DNA of 64,000 bases from Salisediminibacterium beveridgei. Lineage in GTDB: Bacteria; Bacillota; Bacilli; Bacillales; Salisediminibacteriaceae. The notes under the pieces were generated by a model. It worked only from the letters and a program-made list of their open reading frames with translations. It searched no databases and was not told where the DNA came from. A program made the translations under genes and the position numbers. The stretch covers positions 1,984,001-2,048,000 of the forward strand of contig NZ_CP012502.1 of assembly GCF_001721685.1 (NCBI RefSeq), in the 5' to 3' direction. The first letter of the stretch is position 1. Each line of letters starts with the position of its first letter. Of this stretch, positions 10,201 to 19,101 are shown piece after piece.

Positions 10201-10767
10201 GGATAGATTGTCTTCAGTTTCTGTCAGTTTTTTTTCAGAGGCCTGCTTTCTGAATTTATATTTCAGGACACCAGCCGCTTCTTCAAAAATCATACGCCGT
10301 TCCTCTGCCTTACTGCTTAGAATCTCTTCCACGCGCCCCTGACCAATGATGGAAAAGGCTTCTTTACCAAGGCCGGAATCCATGAAAAGATCTGTGATAT
10401 CTTTCAATCTGCACGGCTGCCGATTCAACAAATATTCGCTGTCCCCGGACCGGTACAACCTGCGCGTCACTACAACCTCACTGTAATCCACAGGCACGTG
10501 CTGGTCCTCATTGTCCAAAACGAGACTGATCTCCGCCATGTTCAATGCTTTTCGCCGATCACTCCCCGAAAAGATTACATCTTCCATTTTCGCTCCCCGT
10601 AGGTTTTTTGCGGACTGTTCACCAAGAACCCAGCGTATTGCGTCGGAGATATTACTTTTTCCACTACCGTTTGGGCCTACTACTGCCGTTACACCCGGAA
10701 CAAAATCAATTCCCAGCTTCTCAGCAAAAGATTTAAAGCCTGTCAGTTCCAATCGTTTCAGGTACAC
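7204..10767 (-). CDS. smc: Chromosome segregation ATPase Smc
   Basis: Condensin subunit that compacts and segregates the chromosome with ScpA and ScpB. The protein has about 1187 residues: N-terminal ATPase half with GPNGSGKSNISDAIRW near residue 32, two long coiled coils rich in Glu, Gln and Lys, a hinge around 500-670 (GVVGAVAEV-like start, GGAMTGG end), and the C-terminal half with LLSGGERALTAIA (ABC signature) and VLDEVEAALDEAN (Walker B). I start it at GTG (10767), because GAGGTG lies six bases upstream and the resulting start fits B. subtilis Smc; an ATG at 10785 has no ribosome site. Unlike B. subtilis it is separated from rnc by two opposed genes and must have its own promoter. Confidence 0.97.
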   Translation of the reverse strand: MYLKRLELTGFKSFAEKLGIDFVPGVTAVVGPNGSGKSNISDAIRWVLGEQSAKNLRGAKMEDVIFSGSDRRKALNMAEISLVLDNEDQHVPVDYSEVVVTRRLYRSGDSEYLLNRQPCRLKDITDLFMDSGLGKEAFSIIGQGRVEEILSSKAEERRMIFEEAAGVLKYKFRKQASEKKLTETEDNLSRVRDIIHELEQQIQPLEEQASIANEYLSMSEELSTIEAGVLVKEIEELHGQWHTLKQDLEQAEDIRRQHEIDQYRIEQETENVRKELARLDEEIQTWQEDLLKATEELEKSEGQKQLYEERLKHFSERKNQFEAEMKELNRQLHQTNEELQRSIKDKEEQQEQVAALEDRLKDIEVSLFTLSESTEEQLEELKSDYMEWLNRRAAKENDQKHLNNQAERLRSQIQRKKEEVAHIQEELNEAIEEVHCLTDAFESAKQKTQDCLDDYRMLHEKEQRMLSQLKQEEEQLQKKEKELQQKRSRRDVLKDMEEEYAGFFHGVKEMLKQRDDQFPGIVGAVAEVISFDSSLKTAVDTALGAGQQNVITETADHGREAIAYLKKNGKGRATFLPLDTVKEKSISAYDLGRVSEIPGVLGQASAHIQVEERLRPVIEHQLGNVLFTETLHQAQKAASILKHRFRFVTLEGDVVSPGGAMTGGSMQQKSGQILSRKAELATLIEQVAKEERQIAEKFQRLEQQQKEVHNLQEKKENERQKGESRRSEERKSENDLKEKKWQRDTLQDKFDAAEMSATDYQDELVQTEERISELTSGIKEADLKAEQTKVEIDELSVSLSDKQQQEKKLNESRNDLKIQLASAKEQLRFILETEERLSAELQELEQSKETKTEAMEEQERSLKNGTTANVTETLETWKRKKDEATETIQKLRKQRLEKESDLDSKDGELKGINQQLQYTRRMEQELEVKSNRLDVNLDTKLNYLQEQYEISFELAKERYTLTLDLSKAKEKVKLLRLSIDELGHVNTGAIEEFERVKERHGFLFEQKEDLENAKQTLHSVIHEMDTEMTRRFSETFYQIQHCFQDVFQQLFGGGRASLELTNPDDLLTTGVDIVAQPPGKKLQHLALLSGGERALTAIALLFSILQVRPVPFCVLDEVEAALDEANVVRFANYLKDFSQDTQFIVVTHRKGTMEEADVLYGVTMEESGVSSLVSVKLEESEKFAGVQ

Positions 10768-10925
10768 GTTTTTCACCTCATTCATGTTGCATTAACCCTG
10801 TAATTTTATCATACTTTCAACTTTGATTTAAGATGATTCCGTCAAGCTTATGCATGTTTTGCTTTTCATGGTACACTGTTACTGTACGATCAACATGAAT
10901 ACAATAATAAAGGGGAGATCCTCAG

Positions 10926-11159
10926 ATGAGTGAACATGATCCAAGACGTGATGATTTAAGTCATATGATTGAAGAAATTAAGCGAAAACTGCATGTGGTG
11001 AATGGAGCTGCTATAAAAGCTGAAAGTTTTTCACTGAATAAATATGATGATATCGAAGAAATTTACGACATGGTGATGAGTAAAGACAGCTTCAGTGTCA
11101 GTGAATTGAATGCAATCGTTTCTGAGCTGGGTCAAATGCGGGACCGTCAGCCTGAATAA
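10926..11159 (+). CDS. UPF0435 (DUF1128) family protein
   Basis: A 77-residue plus-strand protein of the UPF0435 family (like B. subtilis YfkK), function unknown. It is charged and helical: MSEHDPRRDDLSHMIEEIKRK at the start, NKYDDIEEIYDMVMSKDSFSVSELNAIVSELGQMR later. A GGGGAG ribosome site lies eight bases before the ATG, and a possible TACAAT -10 lies about 30 bases upstream of it. It is followed by kapB after a short gap, so the two probably form one unit pointing against the surrounding operon. Confidence 0.85.
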   Translation: MSEHDPRRDDLSHMIEEIKRKLHVVNGAAIKAESFSLNKYDDIEEIYDMVMSKDSFSVSELNAIVSELGQMRDRQPE

Positions 11160-11180
11160 TCAAACAGGAGGTTGATGTCG

Positions 11181-11567
11181 GTGAGCGAATTAACCAATCA
11201 GACAGTCAAGGCGCTATACAAAACCGGATCTTATTATGGACGGGTGATTGAGGATCATCCGACGAAGCAAACGGTACTAGTAGAGATACTCGCCGTTGAA
11301 AAACATCCGGTGCAGGGTGACCTGCACCACCCGAAGGAAGTCAATGTTCCGTTGTTTCATGAGCGAAAGGCATTGAGTTTTCGCGAGAAGGCCAACATGC
11401 CACGCCACACGGTTAAACCATTTGACAGCGAGATTCCTGAATACAATGAATCATTGAAGCATTCACTTGAAACAATGAAAACTGAACTGAAGAATGAAGA
11501 CACGGATTGGTCGTTTCATGCCTTGAAAGCCCTTGAAGCTGTTGAAAAAGACTACCCCATAGCATAA
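11181..11567 (+). CDS. kapB: Kinase-associated lipoprotein B family protein (KapB)
   Basis: KapB in B. subtilis supports signalling by the sporulation kinase KinB. This product has about 128 residues, starts near MSELTNQTVKALYKTGSYYGRVIED and contains KQTVLVEILAVEKHPVQGDLHHP, typical of the family; no lipobox is visible, which is also usual for KapB. The start is uncertain: GTG at 11181 has GGAGG nine bases upstream, while ATG at 11175 is only three bases from it. Its place between rnc and smc on the other strand is unusual. Confidence 0.8.
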   Translation: MSELTNQTVKALYKTGSYYGRVIEDHPTKQTVLVEILAVEKHPVQGDLHHPKEVNVPLFHERKALSFREKANMPRHTVKPFDSEIPEYNESLKHSLETMKTELKNEDTDWSFHALKALEAVEKDYPIA

Positions 11568-11605
11568 TACGAAAATCCGAACCCAACAGGTTCGGATTTT
11601 CGTAT
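11567..11605. terminator. Bidirectional terminator between kapB and rnc
   Basis: A perfect stem of 17 pairs (ATACGAAAATCCGAACC against its complement) with a five-base loop. Both sides carry A/T-rich ends, so it can stop the convergent kapB and rnc transcripts. Confidence 0.85.
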
Positions 11606-11611
11606 GTGTTA

Positions 11612-12397
11612 TCAATCAATTTTTAACGTCGCAATTTCAGAACCGAGCTTCTTCAACGCTTTCTGCGCGGCCATCTGCTCAGCTTCCTTTTTGGATTTAC
11701 CTCTGCCAACGCCAAGCTGTTCTTCATCCAGGCTTACTTCTGATATGAATTCTCTCGCATGGGCCGGCCCTTTCTCTTCAATGATCTGATATTGCACCTG
11801 ACCCTGATTCTCCTGTTGAATGTATTCCTGAAGCTGACTCTTGAAATCCATCATGTGTGAAAACGAACCATCGTGTATTTTCGGATAAACATAATCCCCC
11901 AGAAATTGATAAACCGCTTCCATACCTAGGTCAAGATAAACTGCCCCGATGAATGATTCAAATACGTCAGCCAGAAGAGCAGGACGTTTTCGCCCCCCTG
12001 TCATTTCCTCACCTTTACCAAGAAGTACATAGTCACCAAAATTAAGGGAGTCCGCAATTTTTGCCAGCGATGGCTCACAAACGATTGCTGCTCTGAGTTT
12101 GGTCATCTCACCTTCACTCATCTGTTCAAAGAGCTTAAACAAATATTGAGAGATGGCCAATTCCAAAACAGCATCGCCTAAAAACTCCAACCGCTCATTA
12201 TCATCATGAGGACGAATCCGGTGTTCATTCACATACGAAGAGTGGGTGAATGCCTGTATAAATAAATCTTCATTGGTGTATGGGACATTCAACGATTGAA
12301 TGAATTGCCTGTACTTCGCTTTTTGTGCATTGGACATTTGCATTTTTTTTGCCTGCCGTTTCATGCCTTTTCGATGAATTTTACGTGACTGTTGCAT
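11612..12397 (-). CDS. rnc: Ribonuclease III
   Basis: Double-strand-specific RNase that processes rRNA, scRNA and mRNAs. It has 261 residues: a Lys/Arg-rich N-terminal extension, then the endonuclease domain with HSSYVNEHR and [14 protein letters not shown] (about 60-85), [12 protein letters not shown] and [20 protein letters not shown] acidic sites, and a dsRNA-binding domain at the C-terminus (KSQLQEY ... [15 protein letters not shown]). GGAGGT precedes the ATG by six bases. It lies downstream of acpP with a hairpin between. Confidence 0.97.
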   Translation of the reverse strand: MQQSRKIHRKGMKRQAKKMQMSNAQKAKYRQFIQSLNVPYTNEDLFIQAFTHSSYVNEHRIRPHDDNERLEFLGDAVLELAISQYLFKLFEQMSEGEMTKLRAAIVCEPSLAKIADSLNFGDYVLLGKGEEMTGGRKRPALLADVFESFIGAVYLDLGMEAVYQFLGDYVYPKIHDGSFSHMMDFKSQLQEYIQQENQGQVQYQIIEEKGPAHAREFISEVSLDEEQLGVGRGKSKKEAEQMAAQKALKKLGSEIATLKID

Positions 12398-12433
12398 CGG
12401 TTACCTCCATCATATTCATAAGATACTTTTAAA

Positions 12434-12460
12434 GCCCAAGTCCCTGTCTGAGGGACTTGG
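12434..12460 (-). terminator. Hairpin terminator after acpP
   Basis: CCCAAGTCCCT and AGGGACTTGGG form an 11-pair stem with a small loop just after the acpP stop. The T run on the minus strand is short, so some read-through into rnc is possible. Confidence 0.65.
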
Positions 12461-12474
12461 GATCATGAACATAA

Positions 12475-12708
12475 TTATTGATGACGTTCTATGTAATCAA
12501 TAACGTCACCGACTGATGCGATTTTTTCTGCATCCTCATCAGAAATTTCAAGTTCAAATTCGTCTTCAAGTTCCATAACCAGTTCAACAACATCCAACGA
12601 ATCTGCACCTAAATCATCTTTGAATGTGGCTTCTCTTTTCACTTCGGATTCATCGACACCAAGACGTTCGGAGACGATACTTGCAATACGATCATGCACT
12701 GTAGCCAT
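12475..12708 (-). CDS. acpP: Acyl carrier protein
   Basis: Carrier of growing acyl chains on a phosphopantetheine arm. The 77-residue acidic protein has the modification site in [12 protein letters not shown] (Ser37). The ATG at 12708 was chosen because GGAGG lies eight bases upstream and the length equals that of B. subtilis AcpP; a GTG three codons earlier is possible. It is the last gene of the fapR-plsX-fabD-fabG-acpP cluster. Confidence 0.98.
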   Translation of the reverse strand: MATVHDRIASIVSERLGVDESEVKREATFKDDLGADSLDVVELVMELEDEFELEISDEDAEKIASVGDVIDYIERHQ

Positions 12709-12764
12709 GTTACTCACCTCCTCTCAGTAATTATAGGATAAAAACGGCGAAAATACTAGTCACT

Positions 12765-13514
12765 TTATGGCATTACCATTCCACCATCAATATGGAGGGT
12801 TTGTCCTGTCATATATGACGCCCCGTCACCTGCAAGGAACAAGATGACATTTGCCACATCTTCAGTCTGTCCGAGACGGCCGAGAGGTATCTGATCAAGC
12901 AATGTCTTCTTCATCTCTTCGTCGAGATCGTCTGTCATTTCGGTTGAGATGAATCCCGGAGCAACTGCGTTCACCAGGATGTTCCGGTTGGATAATTCCC
13001 TGGCCAGAGATTTCGTCAATCCGATCACGCCGGCCTTACTGGCCACGTAGTTCGCCTGTCCGGCATTTCCAAGGACTCCAACGACGGAAGAGACATTAAT
13101 GATCCGGCCCGAACGCTGCTTCATCATTGGGCGTGTCAGCGCTTTGGATACATTAAACACCCCTTTCAGATTCGTGTTAATCACAGCATCGAAATCCTCT
13201 TCCTTCATCCTCATGATCAGATTGTCCTTGGTAATTCCTGCGTTATTGACCAGGACATCAACTGTCTTGAAGCGTTCGAGCACTGTTTTCACCATATCAT
13301 TGACGGCCGCACTGTCCGCAACATCCGCCTTTACTGAGAAAGCATCTACACCATGTGCCTGACAGGCTTCAACCGTTTCTTCAGCTTTTTCAACATTCCC
13401 TGAATAGTTCACGGCCACATTAGCTCCCGCTTTGGCAAAGGCTTCACAGACCGCGCGCCCGATGCCGCGGGACCCTCCTGTAACCAGGACATTTTTTCCG
13501 TTCACTTTACTCAC
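12765..13514 (-). CDS. fabG: 3-oxoacyl-ACP reductase
   Basis: NADPH-dependent reductase of the fatty acid elongation cycle. The 249-residue short-chain dehydrogenase has [12 protein letters not shown] near the N-terminus, NNAGIT, the catalytic Ser in NVSSVVG, and YVASKAG with the Tyr and Lys; it ends [10 protein letters not shown]. It lies 13 bases after fabD and about 56 bases before acpP, in the standard order. Confidence 0.97.
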   Translation of the reverse strand: MSKVNGKNVLVTGGSRGIGRAVCEAFAKAGANVAVNYSGNVEKAEETVEACQAHGVDAFSVKADVADSAAVNDMVKTVLERFKTVDVLVNNAGITKDNLIMRMKEEDFDAVINTNLKGVFNVSKALTRPMMKQRSGRIINVSSVVGVLGNAGQANYVASKAGVIGLTKSLARELSNRNILVNAVAPGFISTEMTDDLDEEMKKTLLDQIPLGRLGQTEDVANVILFLAGDGASYMTGQTLHIDGGMVMP

Positions 13515-13527
13515 CTCATTTTTCGAA

Positions 13528-14472
13528 TTATTTTTCGGCTTTTAATGTATTCAATGCCTTTTCAAGCGTCTCATCATCATAAACCGGTAACACCGTAGCC
13601 CGTCTCGCCGCTTTTTTCACAAGCCCTGCCAACACCTTCCCAGGTCCAGCTTCGATAAAAGTGTCCACACCTTGATCAATCAAGTATTGTATCGTTTCCG
13701 TCCACTTTACAGGAGAATGGATTTGGTCAACAAGAAGCTGCTTCACCTCATCTGTTGAGCGGTAAGGAGACGCAGTAACATTTGCAATCACAGGTATGGC
13801 CATGGTGTGAACCGCAACGTGATCAAGGACGTTCTGCATCTGCTCAGAAGCAGGCATCATCAAAGAAGAGTGGAAAGGACCACTCACGTTCAAGGGGATC
13901 ACACGTCTTGCTCCTGCGTCTTTTGCCAACTCACACGCCTTTTCAACGCCCTTTGATGTTCCTGAAATAACAATTTGACCTTCTGCATTATAATTTGCTG
14001 GCTCAGCTGTTTCATTCAACTGATGAACCTCATTGGAAATGTCCAAAACAGCTTCCTTTGGTAGACCCATGATTGCAGCCATGGCACCTTGACCGTCGGG
14101 AACAGCTTCTTCCATCAGCTTCCCGCGGGTTTGCACGAGCTTAACTGCATCATTGAAAGAAAGCGCGCCGCTGGCATAAAGTGCAGTATATTCCCCGAGA
14201 CTGTGTCCGCAGGCGTAGTCAGCCTGAATCCCATGATCCTCGAGCACTTTCCATACAGCTGCTCCTGTCGTGAATAGAGCAGGCTGTGTATTTGTTGTTT
14301 TTTTGAGTTCTTCAGCATCTCCTTCAAAAATTAGAGATGACAAGCTTCGTTCTAATGCTTTGTCGGCTTCTTCAAACACATTCGAAGCCGCAGCGTGAGC
14401 TAGAAACAATTCATGCCCCATGCCTGGTGACTGAGACCCTTGGCCCGGGAACATGACCGCTATCTTCGTCAT
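13528..14472 (-). CDS. fabD: Malonyl-CoA:ACP transacylase
   Basis: Loads malonyl groups onto acyl carrier protein. The 314-residue protein shows MFPGQGSQ at the N-terminus, [10 protein letters not shown] with the nucleophilic Ser (about 91), and [11 protein letters not shown] with the catalytic His (about 200). Its start overlaps the plsX stop by four bases, indicating coupled translation. Confidence 0.97.
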   Translation of the reverse strand: MTKIAVMFPGQGSQSPGMGHELFLAHAAASNVFEEADKALERSLSSLIFEGDAEELKKTTNTQPALFTTGAAVWKVLEDHGIQADYACGHSLGEYTALYASGALSFNDAVKLVQTRGKLMEEAVPDGQGAMAAIMGLPKEAVLDISNEVHQLNETAEPANYNAEGQIVISGTSKGVEKACELAKDAGARRVIPLNVSGPFHSSLMMPASEQMQNVLDHVAVHTMAIPVIANVTASPYRSTDEVKQLLVDQIHSPVKWTETIQYLIDQGVDTFIEAGPGKVLAGLVKKAARRATVLPVYDDETLEKALNTLKAEK

Positions 14473-15479
14473 GACTCCAGTTCTCCTTCCTGCTGTAAGC
14501 GTTCGATTTCAGAAGAGATCGTGGCTGTCACTTCTTCATCCACCATCAGCTTCGCCTGGCGAATTGCACTGAAAAACGCTCTCTCGTCGGATGATCCGTG
14601 CGCTTTGATCACGGGTGCCCGCAGACCAAACAAACCCGCGCCACCATATTCTGAATAATCCATTTGATTTTTCACTTTTTTAAATGCGGGCTTTAAAATG
14701 GCTGCTGCCATTTTATTTTTCAATGATGACGTCAATTCTCGCTTTAATATGGAAAACAAAGAGATCGCAGTTCCTTCCACAGATTTCAGTACCAGATTAC
14801 CACTGAAACCATCAGCAACAACCACATCAGCAACGCCTTCGAGAAGATCGCGGGCTTCCACGTTCCCGACAAAATGAAGACCGCTCTCTTCGATTAAATC
14901 GTAAGCCTGCTTCGTCAGTTCTGTACCCTTACCAGCCTCTGAGCCAACATTCAATAAACCGATTCGCGGTTTTTCAAGACCCCGGACATTTTTCATATAA
15001 ACGTTACCCATTAATGCATATTGCAGAAGATGAGACGGTTTTGCTTCCATATTGGCTCCAACATCAAGAAGCAGAAAGCCATCACCATTTTTCGTTGGCA
15101 GCATAGGTGATAGTGCCGGACGTTCAATTCCTTTGGCCCGACCTACAATCAATAGCCCTGCCGTCATCAATGCACCGGTATTCCCTGCCGAAATAGCTGC
15201 ATCTGCCCGCCCTTCTTTCACTTCTCTGACAGTGAGGACCATCGACGACGTTTTTTTGCGGCGCACGGCCTTTACGGGGGAATCCTCTGATGTTATCCAT
15301 TCATCTGTATGCATCACTTCAATCCGATCCGTTTCACCTTGTAAATGCGGTCGAATCTGTTCTTCATCTCCGATGAGGATCAACTCAAGGTCTTTAAATG
15401 TATGTAAGGCGAGCAGACTACCTTTTATAATGTTTTCAGGTGCATGGTCACCACCCATTGCATCAATGGCCAGTTTCAT
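14469..15479 (-). CDS. plsX: Phosphate acyltransferase PlsX
   Basis: Converts acyl-ACP to acyl-phosphate, the donor for PlsY in phospholipid synthesis. The 336-residue protein begins [17 protein letters not shown] and has [15 protein letters not shown] and [17 protein letters not shown]. It overlaps fapR and fabD by four bases at each end. Acyl-phosphate is also the product of FakA/FakB, whose genes lie close by at 19886-22464, so two routes to the same intermediate are encoded in one neighbourhood. Confidence 0.97.
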   Translation of the reverse strand: MKLAIDAMGGDHAPENIIKGSLLALHTFKDLELILIGDEEQIRPHLQGETDRIEVMHTDEWITSEDSPVKAVRRKKTSSMVLTVREVKEGRADAAISAGNTGALMTAGLLIVGRAKGIERPALSPMLPTKNGDGFLLLDVGANMEAKPSHLLQYALMGNVYMKNVRGLEKPRIGLLNVGSEAGKGTELTKQAYDLIEESGLHFVGNVEARDLLEGVADVVVADGFSGNLVLKSVEGTAISLFSILKRELTSSLKNKMAAAILKPAFKKVKNQMDYSEYGGAGLFGLRAPVIKAHGSSDERAFFSAIRQAKLMVDEEVTATISSEIERLQQEGELES

Positions 15480-16057
15480 GATTTCCCCTCCTCCAATTCA
15501 TTTGCAGAATCACTTCGGTACATGGAGAATGAACCACTGAATACAAGTTCGTGTTCTACAAAACTCTCCACATTCACGCGTGTTCTCGAGTTGTCCACGA
15601 CTGCAACCTTCGCTTTTGCAACGACGCGCTCTCCGCTTTGAACCTGGCGCTTAAATGAAACATCAGCGCTTACCGTTAACGCAAGTTCATCATCAATCAC
15701 CGCTACAGCCAGTGAGTTCGCCTGTGCGAACAAATGATGTCCTCGTGCGATGCCGGTTCTTGAAAACACATGATCCTCGGTAACGTCCAAAATGGATAGT
15801 GCATACGTATCGAGTTCGAGATCAATGATTTCTCCGATCACTTCTTCAAGAGGCAATGCTTTCACCGTATCATACTGCTTTTTAGCCACGTGTTTAATCC
15901 GTTCACGGACTTCCGGAATACTGAGTTCCAAGCGGTCAAGACGAACGGTCTGGACACTGACATTAAAATAATCCGCCAGTGCATCATCAGTGATAAACGG
16001 ATTCTCAGCTATTTTTTCTTTTAATCGCGGTTGACGCTTACGTTTTGTTAGTTTCAC
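15476..16057 (-). CDS. fapR: Fatty acid/phospholipid transcription repressor FapR
   Basis: Repressor of lipid synthesis genes that releases DNA when it binds malonyl-CoA. The 193-residue protein has an N-terminal helix-turn-helix ([23 protein letters not shown], about 22-45) and a C-terminal hot-dog fold that binds the ligand ([18 protein letters not shown]). The start is a GTG with a GGTGAT ribosome site. A FapR operator lies in front of it (16076-16092), so the gene controls itself and the downstream plsX-fabD-fabG-acpP. Confidence 0.95.
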   Translation of the reverse strand: MKLTKRKRQPRLKEKIAENPFITDDALADYFNVSVQTVRLDRLELSIPEVRERIKHVAKKQYDTVKALPLEEVIGEIIDLELDTYALSILDVTEDHVFSRTGIARGHHLFAQANSLAVAVIDDELALTVSADVSFKRQVQSGERVVAKAKVAVVDNSRTRVNVESFVEHELVFSGSFSMYRSDSANELEEGKS

Positions 16058-16075
16058 AGCATAATCACCACACTC

Positions 16076-16092
16076 ATAGGACTAGGTACTAA
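16076..16092 (-). promoter_or_regulatory. FapR operator
   Basis: The minus strand reads TTAGTACCTAGTCCTAT, nearly identical to the known 17-base FapR site of Bacillus (TTAGTACCTAGTCTTAA). It lies just after the -10 of the fapR promoter, over the expected transcription start. Confidence 0.9.
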
Positions 16093-16096
16093 TTGT

Positions 16097-16125
16097 AGTT
16101 TATAGGAATAGTCAAGCTTTTTCAA
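16097..16125 (-). promoter_or_regulatory. Promoter of the fapR-plsX-fabD-fabG-acpP operon
   Basis: On the minus strand TTGAAA and TAAACT are spaced by 17 bases directly upstream of the FapR operator. A second -35-like TTGACT lies within the spacer and could shift the start by a few bases. Confidence 0.6.
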
Positions 16126-16156
16126 GGGCTTATTTTACATTGATTATTCAGAGAGG

Positions 16157-18190
16157 TTAATCCACTTTTTCTTCCTGAAAAGCAATATCGGATTCGAGCA
16201 TCATTAATAGACTCCTGTAGGAATCGTGTTCGAAGAGGGCGCCCGACTGGATAATTTTTGCCGCATCATTCCGGGCAGTTTCAAGGATTCTGTAATCCTC
16301 TAAGAGGTCAGCAACTTTGAACTTCGGCATACCACTTTGACGAACACCGAAAAATTCCCCGGGGCCCCGCATTTCCAAATCACGCTGAGATAGTTCAAAA
16401 CCATCCGTTGTCTCAGTCATGATACTCATCCGTTCTTTACCCACCTCTGTTTTCGGATCGGCGAGTAAAATGCAATGGGATTGATCGGCACCACGCCCAA
16501 CCCTCCCCCGAAGTTGATGAAGCTGAGCCAATCCGAACCGGTCTGCATCATAAATCACCATAACCGTGGCGTTTGGGACGTTCACTCCCACTTCCACTAC
16601 GGTAGTCGATACAAGAAGTTGAATGGCATTGGACTGAAAATCAGCCATTGCCTGTTCTTTTTCCTGATGTTGGAGACGACCGTGCATCAAACCACATCTC
16701 CGGTGAGGTAATGCTTCCGTTAATGTCCGATGCAATTCAATTGCATTCTGAACTTCAAGGGCTTCCGACTCTTCGATTAAGGGCGTAATCACATATACCT
16801 GATGCCCTTTCTCAATCTCCTTGTCAACAAAAGCCAACACCCGTTGCAGCATATTCCGTTTACCCCAATGCGTCTTGATGGGTTTACGGCCAGCTGGAAG
16901 TTGATCAATTGTGGACACATCCATATCCCCAAATGCACTGATGGCCAAAGTCCTTGGGATCGGTGTTGCAGTCATAAACAACACATCTGGCCTGAGCCCT
17001 TTTTGCTTTAGTGTGCGTCGCTGTGCCACACCGAAGCGGTGCTGTTCATCAGTGATCACAAGACCAAGGTTCGAAAAGTTGACACCCTCCTGAATCAGAG
17101 CATGAGTACCAATAATCAAATCGACTTCTCCCGAGGCTAGCATCTCTAAAACTTCGCGCTTCTCCTTCACTTTTGAAGAGCCGCTCAGATGTGCAATGTT
17201 GACCTTTAATTCAGCAAACAGTTCACGGAGCGAAGCTGCATGCTGTTCTGCAAGAATTTCAGTTGGTACCATTAATGCGCCCTGAAAGCCTGCAAGGAAG
17301 TTCGCATAGAATGCAATCGCTGCAACTACCGTTTTTCCGCTTCCCACATCCCCTTGCAGCAAGCGATTCATACGTTCGATTGAAGAAAGATCGCTTAGAA
17401 TATCCGATAATACCTGCTCCTGCGCAGTTGTCAGTTCAAATGGCAACCTCTTAATAAAGGCGTTAACAGCCTCCGCATCCCAACTTTTGGACTGTCCATC
17501 GCCGGCTTGACGCTCATTTTTCCGAAACCACTGCATCTTCAACTGAAACAAAAGTAATTCTTCATAAGCCATGCGCCGCCTGGCTTGATTAAATGCCTGT
17601 TCATCCTTCGGAAAATGCAAATAATACACTGCCTGTTTCCGCTCCATCAATTGATAGCGGGACATCAAAGATTCAGGCAGAACTTCTTCGATATCATGAA
17701 TGAAACCATCGGTTACCTGTTCGACAAATCGCCTGAATTGGTGCTGTTTCAGGTCTCCTTTAATGGAGTACACCGGTTCAAGGCCACCTCGTTCAATTTT
17801 TTCAACAGGCTTCACAATTGCACCCGTAATTTGCAGCCGATGCCGGTCAAATGTACCACTGATAATCACTGTGTCATTAAGGATCAGCTGTTTTTTCATA
17901 TAAGGTTGATTAAAGAAGACCACTTTTACCAGAAGACCATCTGCTAGAATGCGGATCGTCAATCTCGATTTTTTCCCTTTAAAAAATTTCAGCTCCGGCA
18001 TGCTGTGAATCGTTCCTTGAACGGTAACACGCTGCTGATGTTCCGCTTCTGATAACGGTTGAATTTCATGATTTTCATATCGGAATGGAAAATATGTCAA
18101 AAGATCGCCCACGGTGTATATGCCCATGGTTGCTAGTACTTCCTCGTTCCTCGGGCCAATACCTGCAACTGCTGATACAGGCTGATTCAT
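16157..18190 (-). CDS. recG: ATP-dependent DNA helicase RecG
   Basis: Helicase that remodels stalled forks and Holliday junctions. The protein has about 677 residues: an N-terminal wedge (OB) domain with HxxFPF-type TYFPFRYE, then the helicase core with LQGDVGSGKTVVAA (about 282), VITDEQHRFG (DEQH box), MTATPIPRTLA and the C-terminal QLRGRVGRG motif VI. The ATG at 18190 follows an AAAGGAG ribosome site; a TTG at 18199 is also open. It follows sdaAA after five bases, as in B. subtilis. Confidence 0.97.
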   Translation of the reverse strand: MNQPVSAVAGIGPRNEEVLATMGIYTVGDLLTYFPFRYENHEIQPLSEAEHQQRVTVQGTIHSMPELKFFKGKKSRLTIRILADGLLVKVVFFNQPYMKKQLILNDTVIISGTFDRHRLQITGAIVKPVEKIERGGLEPVYSIKGDLKQHQFRRFVEQVTDGFIHDIEEVLPESLMSRYQLMERKQAVYYLHFPKDEQAFNQARRRMAYEELLLFQLKMQWFRKNERQAGDGQSKSWDAEAVNAFIKRLPFELTTAQEQVLSDILSDLSSIERMNRLLQGDVGSGKTVVAAIAFYANFLAGFQGALMVPTEILAEQHAASLRELFAELKVNIAHLSGSSKVKEKREVLEMLASGEVDLIIGTHALIQEGVNFSNLGLVITDEQHRFGVAQRRTLKQKGLRPDVLFMTATPIPRTLAISAFGDMDVSTIDQLPAGRKPIKTHWGKRNMLQRVLAFVDKEIEKGHQVYVITPLIEESEALEVQNAIELHRTLTEALPHRRCGLMHGRLQHQEKEQAMADFQSNAIQLLVSTTVVEVGVNVPNATVMVIYDADRFGLAQLHQLRGRVGRGADQSHCILLADPKTEVGKERMSIMTETTDGFELSQRDLEMRGPGEFFGVRQSGMPKFKVADLLEDYRILETARNDAAKIIQSGALFEHDSYRSLLMMLESDIAFQEEKVD

Positions 18191-18195
18191 ATGCG

Positions 18196-19080
18196 TCAAA
18201 CTCCTTTTTTATCACCAAAGATCCGGTCCCGGTATGCTCTCCCTGTTGGGGTAGCTGCAAGGCCGCCTTCCCCGGTTTCTCTTAAGGTAGCTGGCATGGT
18301 CTGACCGATACGGAACATCGCTTCGATCACTTCATCACATGGAATTCTGCTGGTGATGCCTGCAAGAGCCATATCCGCTGCAATCATTGCGTTCGATGCA
18401 CCGGCTGCATTCCTCTTCACACAAGGCACTTCAACAAGTCCTGCCACCGGGTCGCAAACCAGTCCTAACATATTCTTTAAAGCAATAGCCATGGCTTGAC
18501 CTGATTGATCAGGTGTTCCTCCTGCCATTTCAACAATCGCCGCTGCTGCCATGCCAGAGGAAGAACCAATCTCGGCCTGACAACCACCCGCTGCACCTGA
18601 AATCGATGCGTTGTTTGCAATGACAAACCCGAATGCTCCACTGGCAAAAAGAAAACGAATCATGTCTTCACGTGTCGGATCGAGCTGATCTTTCACTGCA
18701 AACAATGTTCCTGGAACCACACCTGCAGATCCTGCTGTAGGAGTCGCACAAATCGTTCCCATAGCAGCATTTACTTCATTCGTTGCCATTGCTTTACTGA
18801 CTGCATCAAGCATAACGTGGCCTGATAATGGCCGTCTCTCTTGCATATACTTCTGCAGTTTTTTGCCGTCTCCACCTGTCAAACCGGTTACCGAACGGAT
18901 GTCTTCTGTCAATCCTCGTTCCACCGCAGCTTCCATCACGGAAAGATTATGCTCCATTTTTTCCATCACTTCAGTGCGACTTACCTCTTGTGTGGCCATT
19001 TCCTGTTCAATCATGACTTCTGAAATACGAATTTGTTTCTCTTCGGCTTGCCGAATTAATTCACTCACATTTCGGAACAA
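18196..19080 (-). CDS. sdaAA: L-serine dehydratase, alpha subunit
   Basis: Catalytic subunit of the iron-sulfur L-serine dehydratase, which makes pyruvate and ammonia from serine. The conserved cysteines of the Fe-S cluster are visible in GTICATPTAGS, GGCQAEIGSSSGMAAA and LVCDPVAGLVEVPC. I start it at TTG (19080), giving MFRNVSELI, which matches the family N-terminus and lies about nine bases after AAAGGA; the GTG three codons upstream is too close to that site. The partner subunit SdaAB lies directly upstream. Confidence 0.95.
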   Translation of the reverse strand: MFRNVSELIRQAEEKQIRISEVMIEQEMATQEVSRTEVMEKMEHNLSVMEAAVERGLTEDIRSVTGLTGGDGKKLQKYMQERRPLSGHVMLDAVSKAMATNEVNAAMGTICATPTAGSAGVVPGTLFAVKDQLDPTREDMIRFLFASGAFGFVIANNASISGAAGGCQAEIGSSSGMAAAAIVEMAGGTPDQSGQAMAIALKNMLGLVCDPVAGLVEVPCVKRNAAGASNAMIAADMALAGITSRIPCDEVIEAMFRIGQTMPATLRETGEGGLAATPTGRAYRDRIFGDKKGV

Positions 19081-19101
19081 TACTGCCACTTCCTTTGTCT
19101 G

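Noticed and set aside
10880..10900. Partial dyad TACA-N7-TGTA upstream of the UPF0435 gene, considered as an operator
   Set aside because: Only eight symmetrical bases around a non-symmetrical centre, and no second copy was seen; too weak to call.
15052..15540. A 162-codon plus-strand frame antisense to plsX
   Set aside because: Antisense shadow of a conserved gene, no start signal.
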